Both the position numbers and the translations under genes were made by a program. DNA of 64,000 bases from Sorghum bicolor (lineage: Eukaryota; Streptophyta; Magnoliopsida; Poales; Poaceae): positions 14,578,293 through 14,642,292 of the forward strand of contig NC_012871.2 in assembly GCF_000003195.3 (NCBI RefSeq), read 5' to 3'. Below, one piece after another: positions 35,930 to 45,648 of this stretch (position 1 is the first letter of the stretch; each line of letters opens with the position of its first letter). The notes beneath the pieces were generated by a model, which had not been told where the DNA came from, ran no database searches, and saw only the letters and a program-made list of their open reading frames with translations.

Positions 35930-36621
35930 TGTTGACACCGTTTTTGGGCACGTATCTAGGATGGCAGGATAAGGTGGCAGTACGATGTTTACAAAGTGGG
36001 TTGCCGATGAGGATGGTTGCCGATGAGGGAGAAGTTGAACGTGACTAAGTCCACAGGCAGTAATATGGTGCCGATGGCTAGATAAGAAAGTCTGCCGATG
36101 ACTATGGCAAAGGGTCTGCCGATGATGCAAAGAGGGAGTCCGGAAGCTGCCGGTCGTTATGTGGAGGAGTTTCGGTTTGTCACGAGGGATAGTTTTGTTA
36201 TTTCCTTAATTATTTGCATCGTTTTGTATACGGATTCCGTGTAATTTGGAATTCAAATTCTAATCGTGTCTGGTTGTAGCTCTTTGAGCAGGGTATAAAT
36301 ATAGACCCTAGGGCCTTGTAAAAATAAATCAATGAATCAAACACACGTTTTTACTCATATTCCAGCATTTACTTTTTGACGACTTCGTCATACTTTTTCC
36401 TTTTGTTACGAGTTCTTAGGAATTCGTCGACTTAAGCTCGGCGTGTTCTCAAGTTCCGCGTGAGTACCTCTTAGCCGTGACATCCGGGCGCATCGCTGTT
36501 GTCAGGACTAAAGTATTCGAGTTATCACCTTTGCCGATAGCAAGGTCAAATCGGCTGGCACGCCTTAACATTTGAATCGGGTATTAGCCCTTTGTGTTTG
36601 CAGATCAGTTTTGCATCAACA
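35930..36621 (+). repeat. 3' LTR of the Tat Gypsy element
   Basis: 692 bp, the same length as the 5' LTR with about 7 substitutions by hand count. It ends TTTTGCATCAACA and is followed by the CCACT duplication. Confidence 0.95.
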
Positions 36622-36626
36622 CCACT

Positions 36627-38283
36627 ACACACTGGCAGGCTCAGACTACAGGGTCACAGCACAGAGGGCCAAAGAGGTACTTGGCTTGAGAGCTTACTCC
36701 ACTAGGATTCACCAGCTGTGCTACGGGAACTTCGAGCCCCCTCGACGTCCTCATGGTGGTGAGATACCACCGGTTGACTTTGTGGCTCCTTGTTTTCGTC
36801 CGCCTTTTGGAGAGGGCTCTAGCCGGACAGTGGGAGACTTGACTCGCACGACCAGGATCCTCGACTTTGTGTTGAGGAAGACACTCCTCCCCAGGACAGG
36901 CTACAGAGATGGCTTCACTCGGATTCAGCAGTGGCTTGTAGCTCACCTCATCTCTCAGACTCCGTTTGACTTGTGGGATCTGATAGTCTCAGAGAGCGAG
37001 GACACTATCTCAGAGAGCTTCAGGGGACGGCGTCAGTTGCCATATGCACATTGGATCACCCTGCTTATTCTTCGTGCTAGGCCAGTACCCCTTTTAGCTC
37101 ACCTGCAGAGAGAGCTGACTGACTCCGACACGGTCTTCCCTCACTACAACCCTAGGCAGATGTTGAGAGCACACCACGACCTCAGAGCTACACCACCTCC
37201 TCGTGCACCACGTGGCCCGGTGCCCCCACCTTCTCCTAGGGGTACTCGTAGTACAAGAGCGGTACCAGAGACCGAGGAGCAGCGGGACATAGCCATTGGG
37301 GCTGTTGCAGATGCAGAGGCTGAGGGGGAGTTTGACTTTGCTTCAGACAGCTCGGACGATGATTATCGTCCTCCAGTGACAGACCTCCCCCCTAGGGCGC
37401 ACGACCACGAGGCAGGAGGTTCCTCGAGTGCTACGGACCCTGCACTGCTAGCTATACTAGAGGGGATGAGAGCTGACCAGCGCAGAGCAGCTGAGGAGCA
37501 GGCCAGGAGGGACAGGGATCAGGCTGCGATCAATGCAGCAATTCAGGCTCGTCAGGATGAGCTTCAGCGGCAGTTCTTAGCTTTTCAGGCTCAGCAGACA
37601 GCGATGATGGCCGCTCCTATGGCCGCCTCAGGGATTCAGCTTCCACAGATTCAGCTTCCAGGCACATCGTCTGTCAGGTCGTCTACTCCAGCTCCCCAGA
37701 GTCAGTCTCAGCAGCCTCTATAGCTCCCCGCTCAGAGTTAGCTGTTTTCGATGCCTCAGCACACCAGGTCTCCCAGGGTGCTATCTCCTGTGGCTTTGAG
37801 CAGGTACCTCAGTTCACACCTCTCCGCTCTGGATTCACGCCTCAGTCAGCGACAGCGTCACAGCTTGTGTTGGACTCATCGACAGACCCGCACCTCAGCT
37901 TCTCTTACAGTGCTCTGACTGGTGACCCTACGCCTCCACCCCTACAGGCTCCTGCAGCCTTTACGGCTCCAGTCACCACTACAGAGCGTCTGTCGTCGTC
38001 AGTAGCGTCGTCTGAGCAGTTAGCACCTTCTTCTACCGTGCTAGAGACTTCAGCTACAACGACCGAGTCAGTGCCAGCTTCGTCCGCAGGACTCGAGCAG
38101 CCCGCACAGCTAGTGACAGCTTCAGCGCCTTCAGAGCAAACCCAGACCGCTTCGCCAGCACGTGCAGCTTCAGAGGGTCACTCCACCTCCTCCGCCTCGA
38201 CGGCCGATGGTTTAGATGATGCAGCTCGCTTTGAGGCCGTGCCGAGGGACTCCACTGCTCCACCTCCACCTCCGTCTTCTTAG
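36627..38283 (+). pseudogene. SIRE extra 3' ORF, C-terminal part, with frame change near 37720
   Basis: Resumes the 3' ORF after the Gypsy insertion (YTLAGSDYRVTAQRAKEVLGL). The conserved-looking region runs to about 37130 (YGNFEPPRRP, RTTRILDFVLRKTLLPRTGYRDGF, QQWLVAHLISQTPFDLWDLI). An acidic patch (FDFASDSSDDDY near 37335) follows, then a Gln/Arg/Ala coiled coil near 37440-37600. A TAG at 37721 ends this frame, but an adjacent frame continues without stops as a Pro/Ser/Thr-rich tail to 38283, so one indel near 37700 probably split a protein of about 850 residues. It has no signal peptide or transmembrane segment that I can see, which argues against an envelope role. Confidence 0.65.
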
Positions 38284-38693
38284 GTTTTTGGCGCTTGATG
38301 CCAAAGGGGGACAGAGGGTTGTGAGTATGAGAGTTAGGGGGAGCTAGAGGCTAGAGAGAGTTTTTAGCTTGGTTCTTTTGTGTGCTACTCCATCATGCAT
38401 CACGTTTACTTGTGAGACATGACTTATGCTTAATTGTGATATCTTTATGTCACGTGTTTTGGCTCATATTACCTTTGCTTCCGCGTTTTACTCCGATATA
38501 CTTATGAGCCTTGTGTTTATATCCTGTTGTACTTCACTCACATATTTGGATGCAGGATGTTAGACTTGGTTGATATAAGCATGCCTAATCCCGTTGTTCT
38601 TATTGTATCATGCTTATTGAAACCAAGTCATTTGAAAACCTCAACTCTTTCATACTCGAGGTTATTGTCATCAATCACCAAAAAGGGGGAGAT
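38284..38693 (+). promoter_or_regulatory. SIRE 3' untranslated region with two polypurine tracts
   Basis: GCGCTTGATGCCAAAGGGGGACAGAGGG at 38290-38317 is the typical first purine tract of grass SIRE elements after the 3' ORF. AAAAAGGGGGAGAT at about 38679-38692 directly abuts the 3' LTR and is the priming tract. Nothing coding is seen between them. Confidence 0.7.
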
Positions 38694-40225
38694 TGAAAGA
38701 GCATCTAGGCCCCTAGTGATTTCGGTGATTAATGACAATGTTGATTACTATGACTAACGTGTGTTTTGCAGAGGCAAAGTCATAGGTAAGGTCATGGTAA
38801 TAGGTACTCGATGGACAGGGACGTACATGACCACTTAATAGTGGAAATCGTTTCGGTTTTCAAAGGATGGATGGACATCGTCAAGACTAGACTAGGTCTA
38901 AGTGCCATATGGTGAAGAAGGGCACTTAGAGTAGTTTAGGACTTTGTTTTCCTTTGACCGTACTATTAAGAGGGGCTTTGATCTAGTAGCTTGACTTAGG
39001 CAAGGCTTTAGGTTTAGGTGTGGTGCACACTTGGTAAACCTAGCACTAGGCAGCTCAGAGATAGTCCTTAGATCGAGTGGAACCAACTTCGTTTTGGAGC
39101 GATCACATTTTGACGAAGTTAGGGTGCCTAAGGGGGCACTAGACGCTGCACTGGACGCTCTTGAGTGCGTCCGGTGAGGTCCTTAGCCGTTGAGAGTTTT
39201 CGGTGCCTAGGGTTAGGCACCGGACGCTGGCACCGGTCGCACCGGGCAGCGTCCGGTCCCACACCCAGGGAGGATGTAAACTTCCCCTGAGCACCGGACG
39301 CACCGGGTAGCGTCCGGTCCCTTACTCAGGGAGTATGTAAAACTCCCCGGAGCACCGGACGGTGCCACCACACGCTGAAAGTTAGCGTCCGGTGACCTGT
39401 CAGACGCAGGTACAATTAGCCGTTATGGAGCACCAGTCGCTCGGTGCAGAGCGTCTGGTGCAACATAAAGAGCGTCCGGTGACCCCGTTTTCAGTGGAAA
39501 ACGGTTGGCTGAGCTTTGGACTTCGTGGGGAGTATTTATACTTCTCCACCTCGTCCATGAGAGGTCCCTTGCCCATTTGAACATCTAAGAAACTTGTTGT
39601 GGAGCAAGAGAGCAGCAAGAGCCTAGAGAAGATTGAGTTTTGAGTGATTTCTTGAGAGAATCCTTCTCTAGTGAATTCCAGGAGTCAAGTGTGCATCCAC
39701 CACTCTCTAGAGCCTTGTTTTGGGTCAAGTGAGAGTTCATTGCTTGTTACTCTTGGTGATCGTCATCACCTAGACGGTTTGGTGGTGATTAGAGGCACGA
39801 AGACCGCCCGAAGTTCTTGTGGGTGGCTCGTGTCAAGCTTGTGAGCGGTTTTGGGCGATTCACCGCGACGGAGTGTCGAAGAATCAGCCCGTAGAGAGCA
39901 CTTGGTCCTTGCATGGACCAAGGGGGAGCAAGACCCTTGTGCGGGTGCTCCAACGAGGACTAGTGGAGAGTGGCGACTCTCCGATACCTCGGCAAAACAT
40001 CGCCGAGCACTTTCTTCCACTACTCCATTACATTCTAGCATTTACTTTGTGTTTTTACATTCTTAGAATTGCCATGCTAGAATAGGATTGGAACTAGGTT
40101 GCAAAACTTTTATCCGGTAACTCTCTATTCACACTAGGCACAAGGGGTTGAACTGGAGCTTATAGGTTGCTTAAATTTTTAGAGAAGCCCAATTCACCCC
40201 CCTCTTGGGCATCTTGATCCTTTCA
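38694..40225 (+). repeat. 3' LTR of the SIRE element
   Basis: 1532 bp, TGAAAGAGCATCTAGG to GATCCTTTCA, followed by the duplication GGCAG. The decamer array is at about 39120-39485. Compared with the 5' LTR there is a 13-bp deletion in the array and scattered substitutions. Confidence 0.93.
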
Positions 40226-40494
40226 GGCAGGATCCGCGAGGTTCACTCTGATTGGTGGAGAGCCCCGGGCGGCCACCCCTGTCAGGGTGGGGTGCCCGCC
40301 CCTGCCCTATGGCAGGTGGGTCTTCTAGATTGTTCCTGAGTTGACATTCCGGTCTTCTCTCTATATAAATCTGACATGTGAACCTTCTTTTGTTACTATT
40401 CCGGTAACCCCCTGCAGAAATAGACAATCACCAAAACTCGTGAAATTCTATTAGTGATAACCCTATATCTACTGAGTGCTTGCAAATAGGTCCT

Positions 40495-40628
40495 TTTTTA
40501 TGTTAAATTGATGGTTTAAAATTAGGAGTTATCTACCGTCAACAGACGTCAGAGGGTGAGCTTTTTATGTTAAGTTGATGGTTTAAAATTAGAAGTTATC
40601 TACCGTCAACAGACGTCAGAGGGCGAGC
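40495..40628. repeat. 67-bp tandem duplication spanning an LTR terminus
   Basis: TTTTTATGTTAA...GTCAACAGACGTCAGAGGG occurs at 40495-40561 and again at 40562-40628 with three or four differences. Each unit contains the LTR end TCAACA plus about 17 bases of flanking CACTA sequence. Confidence 0.85.
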
Positions 40629-41220
40629 CCCTCGCACCGCCACAATGTCAGAGGTGGAGGGCCATGGTGTCAGAGTTTGGAGGGGGCGTTAGAATTGGAG
40701 AGGTGTCGGAGCCGTTCCTCCAGAGCCCACCCGCACGCCAGTGCTCTCTCTAAAAGCAAAGAAGTGAGGGAGAGAGGGAGGGAGGAGAGGAGATGCATCG
40801 ATCGCCGCAAGGAGAGAGAGGGGCGCGTGAGTTGGGAGGGAGAGACGCTAGAGAGAGGGCCATTATGGCTGCCGGGTTGGGGTAAAAAAGGAGTGAGGGT
40901 GCAGAGTGGAAACCGTAACTTGGCAATTTATATGAGCCCAAGAGGAGGGGTCCTTATGGGCTTTGGCTAGGCCTCGATCATATTAACCGAGGCGGACCTC
41001 ATAAGTAGCATGTCTCTATAAATGAAGGTATTTTAGGAGACAATTATATTTTCACCGCCTCCGTAAGTCAAATTTACGAGGCGGTTGCTGTAACCACCTC
41101 GGTTAATAAAAAATGTCCGCCTTGGTTAATGCGAGGCATTAATCGAGGCAGTTGAAATTCGTGTCCGCCTCGGATGGTGTTTTCAAAAAATCACGGTAAA
41201 ATTTTTGTGTAGTAGTGCTA

Positions 41221-41815
41221 TTTTGGACGTGAGCAGTTGGCAAGCCTGTGGTGGATGCGTCTTGTGAGCATGCGATGGATGTGGCTAGTGAGCGCGCGAT
41301 GGCTGCGACTAGCGAAGCAGCGGAAGGTGGCACCGCCACGACTGATAGAGCAGCGAGTGTGCACGTGGCGGGCTCCGTTCAACAAGAGAAGGGGCACATG
41401 GAGGACATGGTTGCATAGGCCGAGTGGCATATGCGTAAGGAAGAAGAAGAGGTTAGAGGGAGAAAAATGGGTCCCATATGTCAATGACTTAACCCCCTAG
41501 CTTGCAAATATTCTTCCAACCAAACGTATATCTGGAATGGATTCATCCTTAACCAAACAAGGTACCTATCCAACCCGCAGAACTGGGATATTCACTTCTT
41601 CAATTGGGAACAGGTCCCGAGCGGCCACGCTAGCTACGTTAGCTGAATTTTTTCAGATCGTTTGATCCTTGCTTCAACGGTTAGATTTATACGCAAATCC
41701 TATTGAAAGCGGCTCCTCGTGTGCTCCTATCCCAATAGCAGGCCGGTACATTTAATAAGTCGGTTGCTGAGAATTGCCGTCTGCAATCAGCCCTTTGTTT
41801 TTTAGCCCATTTCTT
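41221..41815. other. Gene-free interval right of the CACTA element
   Basis: No supported gene. Short open frames near 41237-41500 are GC-rich and lack recognisable motifs. Confidence 0.4.
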
Positions 41816-41971
41816 AGCCTTGTTTGTTGGTAAATTTTGGGTTTGGCTACTGTATTATTTTCTTTATATTTGACAATTATTGTTCAGTTATGGACTAAAT
41901 AGGTTTAAAAATTTCGTTTTGCACATTATAGGTAAACTGTACAATTATTTATTTGTTTTATCTATATTTAG
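41816..41971. mobile_element. Truncated MITE of the GGCCTTGTTTAG family
   Basis: AGCCTTGTTTG...TTTGACAATTATTG...GGTAAACTGTACAATTA...CTATATTTAG, the same order as the full copies below but ending abruptly about two thirds of the way through. Confidence 0.7.
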
Positions 41972-42323
41972 ACCCGTTCGTTTGTCTTATCAACCATACT
42001 TTTTCTGCCAGCCAATCGTATTTTTCTCTCATAATAAGTAAGCAAACAGTATTTCCAGTGATGTCTTTTTAGACCAGCAACAGGCTGGATCGTGCCTTCA
42101 CGCCGGCTTTCTTCCCATCCTTTTCTCATCTTCCCGTTTCCCTTTGCTGCTCTTTCTCCCCTTCCGTTATCTCCTGTTGTTTCCTTGCACTGAGTAGATC
42201 TATGATTTTTAACTAAATTGTATAATTAGTTTATTTTATTTATATATATTTAATACTTTATGCATACGTTTAAACATTACATAACATTTGATGTAATGGA
42301 TGAAAACTTTTTGGGTTGGGATA

Positions 42324-42567
42324 GGCCTTGTTTAGATCACCCTAAAATCCAAAAACTTTTCGAGATTCTCAGTCACATCGAATTTTGCGGCACATGCATG
42401 GAACACTAAATATAGATGAAAACAAAAATTAATTACACAGTTTGTCCGTAATTTATGAGACGAATCTTTTAAGCCTACTTAGTCTATAGTTAGATAATAA
42501 TTGTCAAACACAAATGAAAGTGCTACCGTTTTAAAAATCTAAAAACTTTTCGGAAATAAACAAGACG
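42324..42567. mobile_element. MITE of the GGCCTTGTTTAG family
   Basis: Begins GGCCTTGTTTAGATC and ends AAATAAACAAGACG. The internal order (ACTAAATATAGATG, AATTACACAG, GAGACGAATC) is the reverse complement of the other copies. Confidence 0.75.
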
Positions 42568-42599
42568 TAAATAAGACCTTATTACAGTTGTTGGTGCCT

Positions 42600-42800
42600 G
42601 ACAACGCTTTACACTTTCGTTTTTATTTGACAAATATTGTCTAATTATGGACTAACCAGACTCAAAAGATTCGTCTCGTAAATTACAGGTAAACTGTGCA
42701 ATTAGTTATCTTTTTTATCTATATTTAATGCTCCATGCATGAGCCATAAGATTTGATGTGACAGGGAATCTTGAAAAATTTTGGGAACTAAACAAGGCCT
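42600..42800. mobile_element. MITE of the GGCCTTGTTTAG family, left end damaged
   Basis: TTTGACAAATATTGTC, ATTCGTCTCGTAAATTACAG and AACTAAACAAGGCC in order. The left terminus is degraded into TAAGACCTTATTAC. Confidence 0.7.
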
Positions 42801-43169
42801 TACTCTTAAAAAAAGGCTGTAAAACAAAAAGGAGATCCAGCTCATTACCTAGCCTTTCAAGTCACTCGGTTTCTATTTCAATCATTGCTTTGTGTAATTC
42901 AGCCTTTGGGTTCTCATAATTACTATTCGTGTGTACTGCACTGTTTTTTGTGTTGCAGGAGTTCTTTTTCTCCGAACTCTCGCATTATGTTTGTAATTCG
43001 TATTCCTTATATTCCTATCCTCCAGCAGGTTGTGTCTCATTGTCGTCTTCCATATGTGTCAACCATCCATGAGATTTCAGGGGATGGTGTGCATTTTTTT
43101 GATGAACCGGATGGTGTGCATTTGTGTGGCATTGCGTTAGAATTGTCTAATTTAAGGGATATTTACCGC

Positions 43170-43540
43170 AGTATATGTTTTTTTGGCCACCCATCGATGC
43201 TATAGCGTCAGAAGCTTTTGAAGCTGCTGCCTTGCAGGCTCTACATTTCTTGTAAGGTATTTATCGTTTTGCTATAGGAGATTACAGCTTAGAGCAGTTG
43301 AACCTCTATGTCCGGTTAGCACAACATATGTTTTCAGTTGCGAATGCTGGTGCTCAATTAGCGCGGCTGGTTCTATCTCACTCAGAAATTGCAGCGGCTT
43401 ATTCTTTATCTGTTCTCTATCGCAGAGAGTTTACTACAAGAGGTCGACTCGATGGCAAATTCTTTTTAGTTTATGCCTTTTGTTGCCGCTTGCTCATAGC
43501 TAGAAAAAAAGATATGTCTGTTTCTTTGTTGTGTTGTTAG
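43170..43540 (+). pseudogene. Unrecognised coding-like relic
   Basis: The plus strand reads as plausible protein across a single TAA (about 43253-43255): ASEAFEAAALQALHF, then GDYSLEQLNLYVRLAQHMFSVANAGAQLARL and continuing to a stop at 43538. The amphipathic, Ala/Leu-rich helical character and shared frame on both sides of the TAA suggest a decayed gene fragment rather than chance. I do not recognise the family. It may be part of a captured or transposon-associated gene. No start, promoter or splice structure is clear. Confidence 0.3.
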
Positions 43541-44035
43541 TGTTTATGTATGAGTGTTGTTTGTAAATTACATGAGATGTGCCTCTTGTCTTTGCTCATG
43601 GATTCTTGTGCTTCCAAAGAACACACTCAGAAAAAATAAAGGCAAAATAACCAAAACTGTCCTATATCTGATCTTTTACCTTACCATTAACGGGAGATAC
43701 TGATCTAGACCCAGACCACTGACATGAAGCATTTACCTACTCAGGTACAAAAACACATTCTCAGAACACCACATCCACAAACAACACCATTACACAAACT
43801 CAAAAAAAAATCCTTTGATTTAACAGGTGATGAAATGGAAGCAACATCCCGGACACAAGGTAGCCATACGAATATCTCATTCATCATACTCTTCTAATCT
43901 TCAAAAAAACAGAGTAACTCACAACAACCTAGATTATTCTTCATTATTATTTGCATATAGACACCAGCACTATCCTGACACGAACTCATCCATCGGCATC
44001 ACAAACTATGAGGACCAAGCATAGAATTCCAACTA

Positions 44036-44167
44036 AGAGCTCGTTCGGTTACTCCGGAACAGCTGTCCTGGATTTTATTCCAGTTGAAATGATAGACTTA
44101 TCTGTATGAAGATTGATTAGCTGGAATAGTTCCTGGCTCCAATCCAGACCAAAGGAACGAGGCCTAA
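44036..44167. mobile_element. hAT-type MITE (GTTCGGTT family)
   Basis: GCTCGTTCGGTTACTCCGGAAC at the left end and its partner GGAATAGTTCCTGG...CCAAAGGAACGAGGCC at the right form imperfect inverted ends. A relative lies at 60307-60434. Confidence 0.6.
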
Positions 44168-44629
44168 GGCATCCACTATGGCTGGTAGTGCCATTAGCAC
44201 AACAAGTAGCAGACTCTTTAGTCCATATATCCCTACTCTGTATAATATTTGAGGCATGCACTGCCAAATCCTTGTACACTACATCTACCAAGCATAAGCA
44301 TAGTATGTATTAAACCTGTTAGCTTTTAATATCACATCTACTGAACCCTACGCATGATTAAATGATTTCCCTATCTGCAATACATTGTGCAGGCTACCAT
44401 TCTATATATATTGTATACATCATAACATAACTTCATATGCAAACACAGTTCAACTGCAATATTTAGAATCAATATTCAGCAAACCACCAATACCAGGCGC
44501 GCGTAGGGGCGCGCACTTCCACTAGTGTTTAACCAATCTGAGGTCGTCTCAGAACCAAATATACGCATAGACGAGTACCATGAGTGGATTAGATTGACCG
44601 AGTGCAACCCACCTGCTTCTCTAGATTGA

Positions 44630-44872
44630 GGCCTTGTTTACTTCCAAATTTTTTTGCAAAATAGGAATAGTAGCACTTTCGTTTGTATTTGACAAATATT
44701 ATCCAATTAGGACTAACTAGACTCAAAAAATTCGTCTCGTCAATTCCGACCAAACTGTGCAATTAGTTTTTATTTTCATCTATATTTAATACTCCATGCA
44801 TACGTCCAAAGATTCGATGTGACGGAGAATCTGAAAAATTTTGCAAAATTTTTGGAAAACTAAATAAGGCCT
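44630..44872. mobile_element. MITE of the GGCCTTGTTTAG family
   Basis: GGCCTTGTTTACTTCC to AACTAAATAAGGCC, about 243 bp, with both terminal repeats visible. Confidence 0.8.
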
Positions 44873-44958
44873 GAATGGCCAAGTCACATTTGTTATCAGA
44901 GCCCCCCCTAAGGACCCAATCAAATATCCAGCAGCTCCAAAGCACTCGTTCACAGATA

Positions 44959-45192
44959 CTCCCTCCATCCCTTTTTAATTGTCGCTTGCGCTTTCCGAAA
45001 AACAACTACCGGCAATTATATATTAAAAATATTAATATTTATAATACATAATTAGTATCATTAGAAAGATCTTTGAATCTAGTTTTTTAACAAATTTATT
45101 TGAAGATATAAAAGTTGCATGTATTTTCTACAAATCGAGTCAAACTTGTAGCACGCACACCAACTGCGACAATTAAAAAGGGACAGAGGGAG
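44959..45192. mobile_element. Stowaway-like MITE, TSD TA
   Basis: Terminal inverted repeats CTCCCTCCATCCCTTTTTAA and its complement TTAAAAAGGGACAGAGGGAG, 234 bp, flanked by TA on both sides. Confidence 0.85.
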
Positions 45193-45342
45193 TAAAATGA
45201 TAATCCACTTTTTGTAAAGGGGTATTTGTTGGCTCCTTGTCATATAAATACATTGCTTAAAACAGTTCAAAAATGATGCATTTTGCTTAATTAAAATGGC
45301 GGCTTCTCGAAAAAAGAATGAGGCCAAATTCAGAGCACGTCT

Positions 45343-45576
45343 ACCTTGTTCAGTTCGCGAAAAATTTTGGCTTTGGGTACTGTAGCACTTTTCGTTTGTA
45401 TGTGGTAATTATTATCCAATTATGGAGTAATTAGATTCAAAAGATTCGTCTCGCAAATTACAGTCAAACTGTGTAATTAGTTTTTATTTTCATCTATATT
45501 TAATATTCCATGCATACGTACAAAGATTTGATGTAATGGGGAATCTTGAAAATTTTTGAGAACTAAACAATGGCCC
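45343..45576. mobile_element. MITE of the GGCCTTGTTTAG family
   Basis: CCTTGTTCAGTTCGCG to GAACTAAACAATGGCCC, with the usual internal order. Confidence 0.75.
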
Positions 45577-45648
45577 AGTCCTTCAATCCAGCAACACAAA
45601 CATCAAACGTCGATAAAAAGGTGTGCAGGCGTTCGGGAAAAAAACCAT

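Larger units (their letters stand above)
24222..36621 (+). mobile_element. Tat/Retand-type Gypsy retrotransposon with antisense gene, TSD CCACT
   Basis: A complete 12.4-kb element with two 692-bp LTRs (24222-24913 and 35930-36621) and the duplication CCACT at 24217-24221 and 36622-36626. Order: LTR, gag, protease, reverse transcriptase, RNase H, second RNase H region, integrase, a long antisense gene, polypurine tract, LTR. Integrase after reverse transcriptase defines Gypsy. The additional RNase H and the antisense extra gene are Tat traits. By hand alignment the LTRs differ at about 7 of 692 sites (about 99%), so this is the youngest insertion whose LTRs can be compared here. Gag carries three stops, but pol and the antisense gene are open. 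The element is packed with GCCGAT/ATCGGC words. Confidence 0.95.
12763..40225 (+). mobile_element. SIRE/Maximus-lineage Copia retrotransposon with extra 3' ORF, TSD GGCAG
   Basis: Complete from 5' LTR (12763-14310) to 3' LTR (38694-40225), with target duplication GGCAG at 12758-12762 and 40226-40230. It spans 27.5 kb, of which about 14.3 kb is two later insertions, leaving an element of about 13.1 kb. Order: 5' LTR, tRNA-iMet-type primer site, gag with two zinc knuckles and a coiled coil, protease, integrase, reverse transcriptase, RNase H, LTR-like internal promoter, 3' ORF, polypurine tracts, 3' LTR. Integrase before reverse transcriptase defines Copia. The long LTR, large gag and extra 3' ORF point to SIRE/Maximus. 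It is non-functional: several stops, frameshifts and two insertions break the proteins. Confidence 0.92.
11871..40611. mobile_element. LTR of a Gypsy-type element (solo or truncated), split by the SIRE element
   Basis: The left part 11871-12762 starts TGTTGATATTAG. The right part 40226-40611 ends ACCGTCAACA, giving TGTTGA...TCAACA termini. Joined length is about 1.28 kb. No primer-binding site or coding sequence follows, so I read it as a solo LTR or fragment inside the CACTA body. The flanking 5-mers (GGCAT, GACGT) do not match, so a clean target duplication is missing. A GC-rich inverted repeat at 40255-40300 (GGGCGGCCACCCC / GGGGTGCCCGCCCC) resembles that in the LTR at 556-2053. Orientation is uncertain: TATA-like words exist on both strands (minus near 12672, plus near 40366). 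Confidence 0.55.
11296..41217. mobile_element. Non-autonomous CACTA (En/Spm-type) transposon, TSD CTA, carrying nested insertions
   Basis: The left end is CACTACTACAATATTT at 11296 and the right end is TTGTGTAGTAGTG at 41217, giving the terminal inverted repeat CACTACTACA. The 3-bp duplication CTA flanks both ends (11293-11295 and 41218-41220), as expected for this superfamily. Subterminal repeats with the core CGAGGCGG / CCGCCTCG occur at both ends, densely at 40970-41185. Without the insertions the body is only about 1.2 kb (11296-11870 and 40612-41217), GC-rich and without a transposase, so it depended on an autonomous relative. Everything between 11871 and 40611 arrived later. Confidence 0.85.

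Noticed and set aside
36572..36627. Methionine upstream of YTLAGS as a start for a separate protein
   Set aside because: That start is inside the Gypsy LTR; the frame is the continuation of the SIRE 3' ORF after the insertion.
40677..40970. 97-codon frame in the CACTA right arm
   Set aside because: Arg/Glu-rich text from a GAGAGGG purine repeat, not protein-like.
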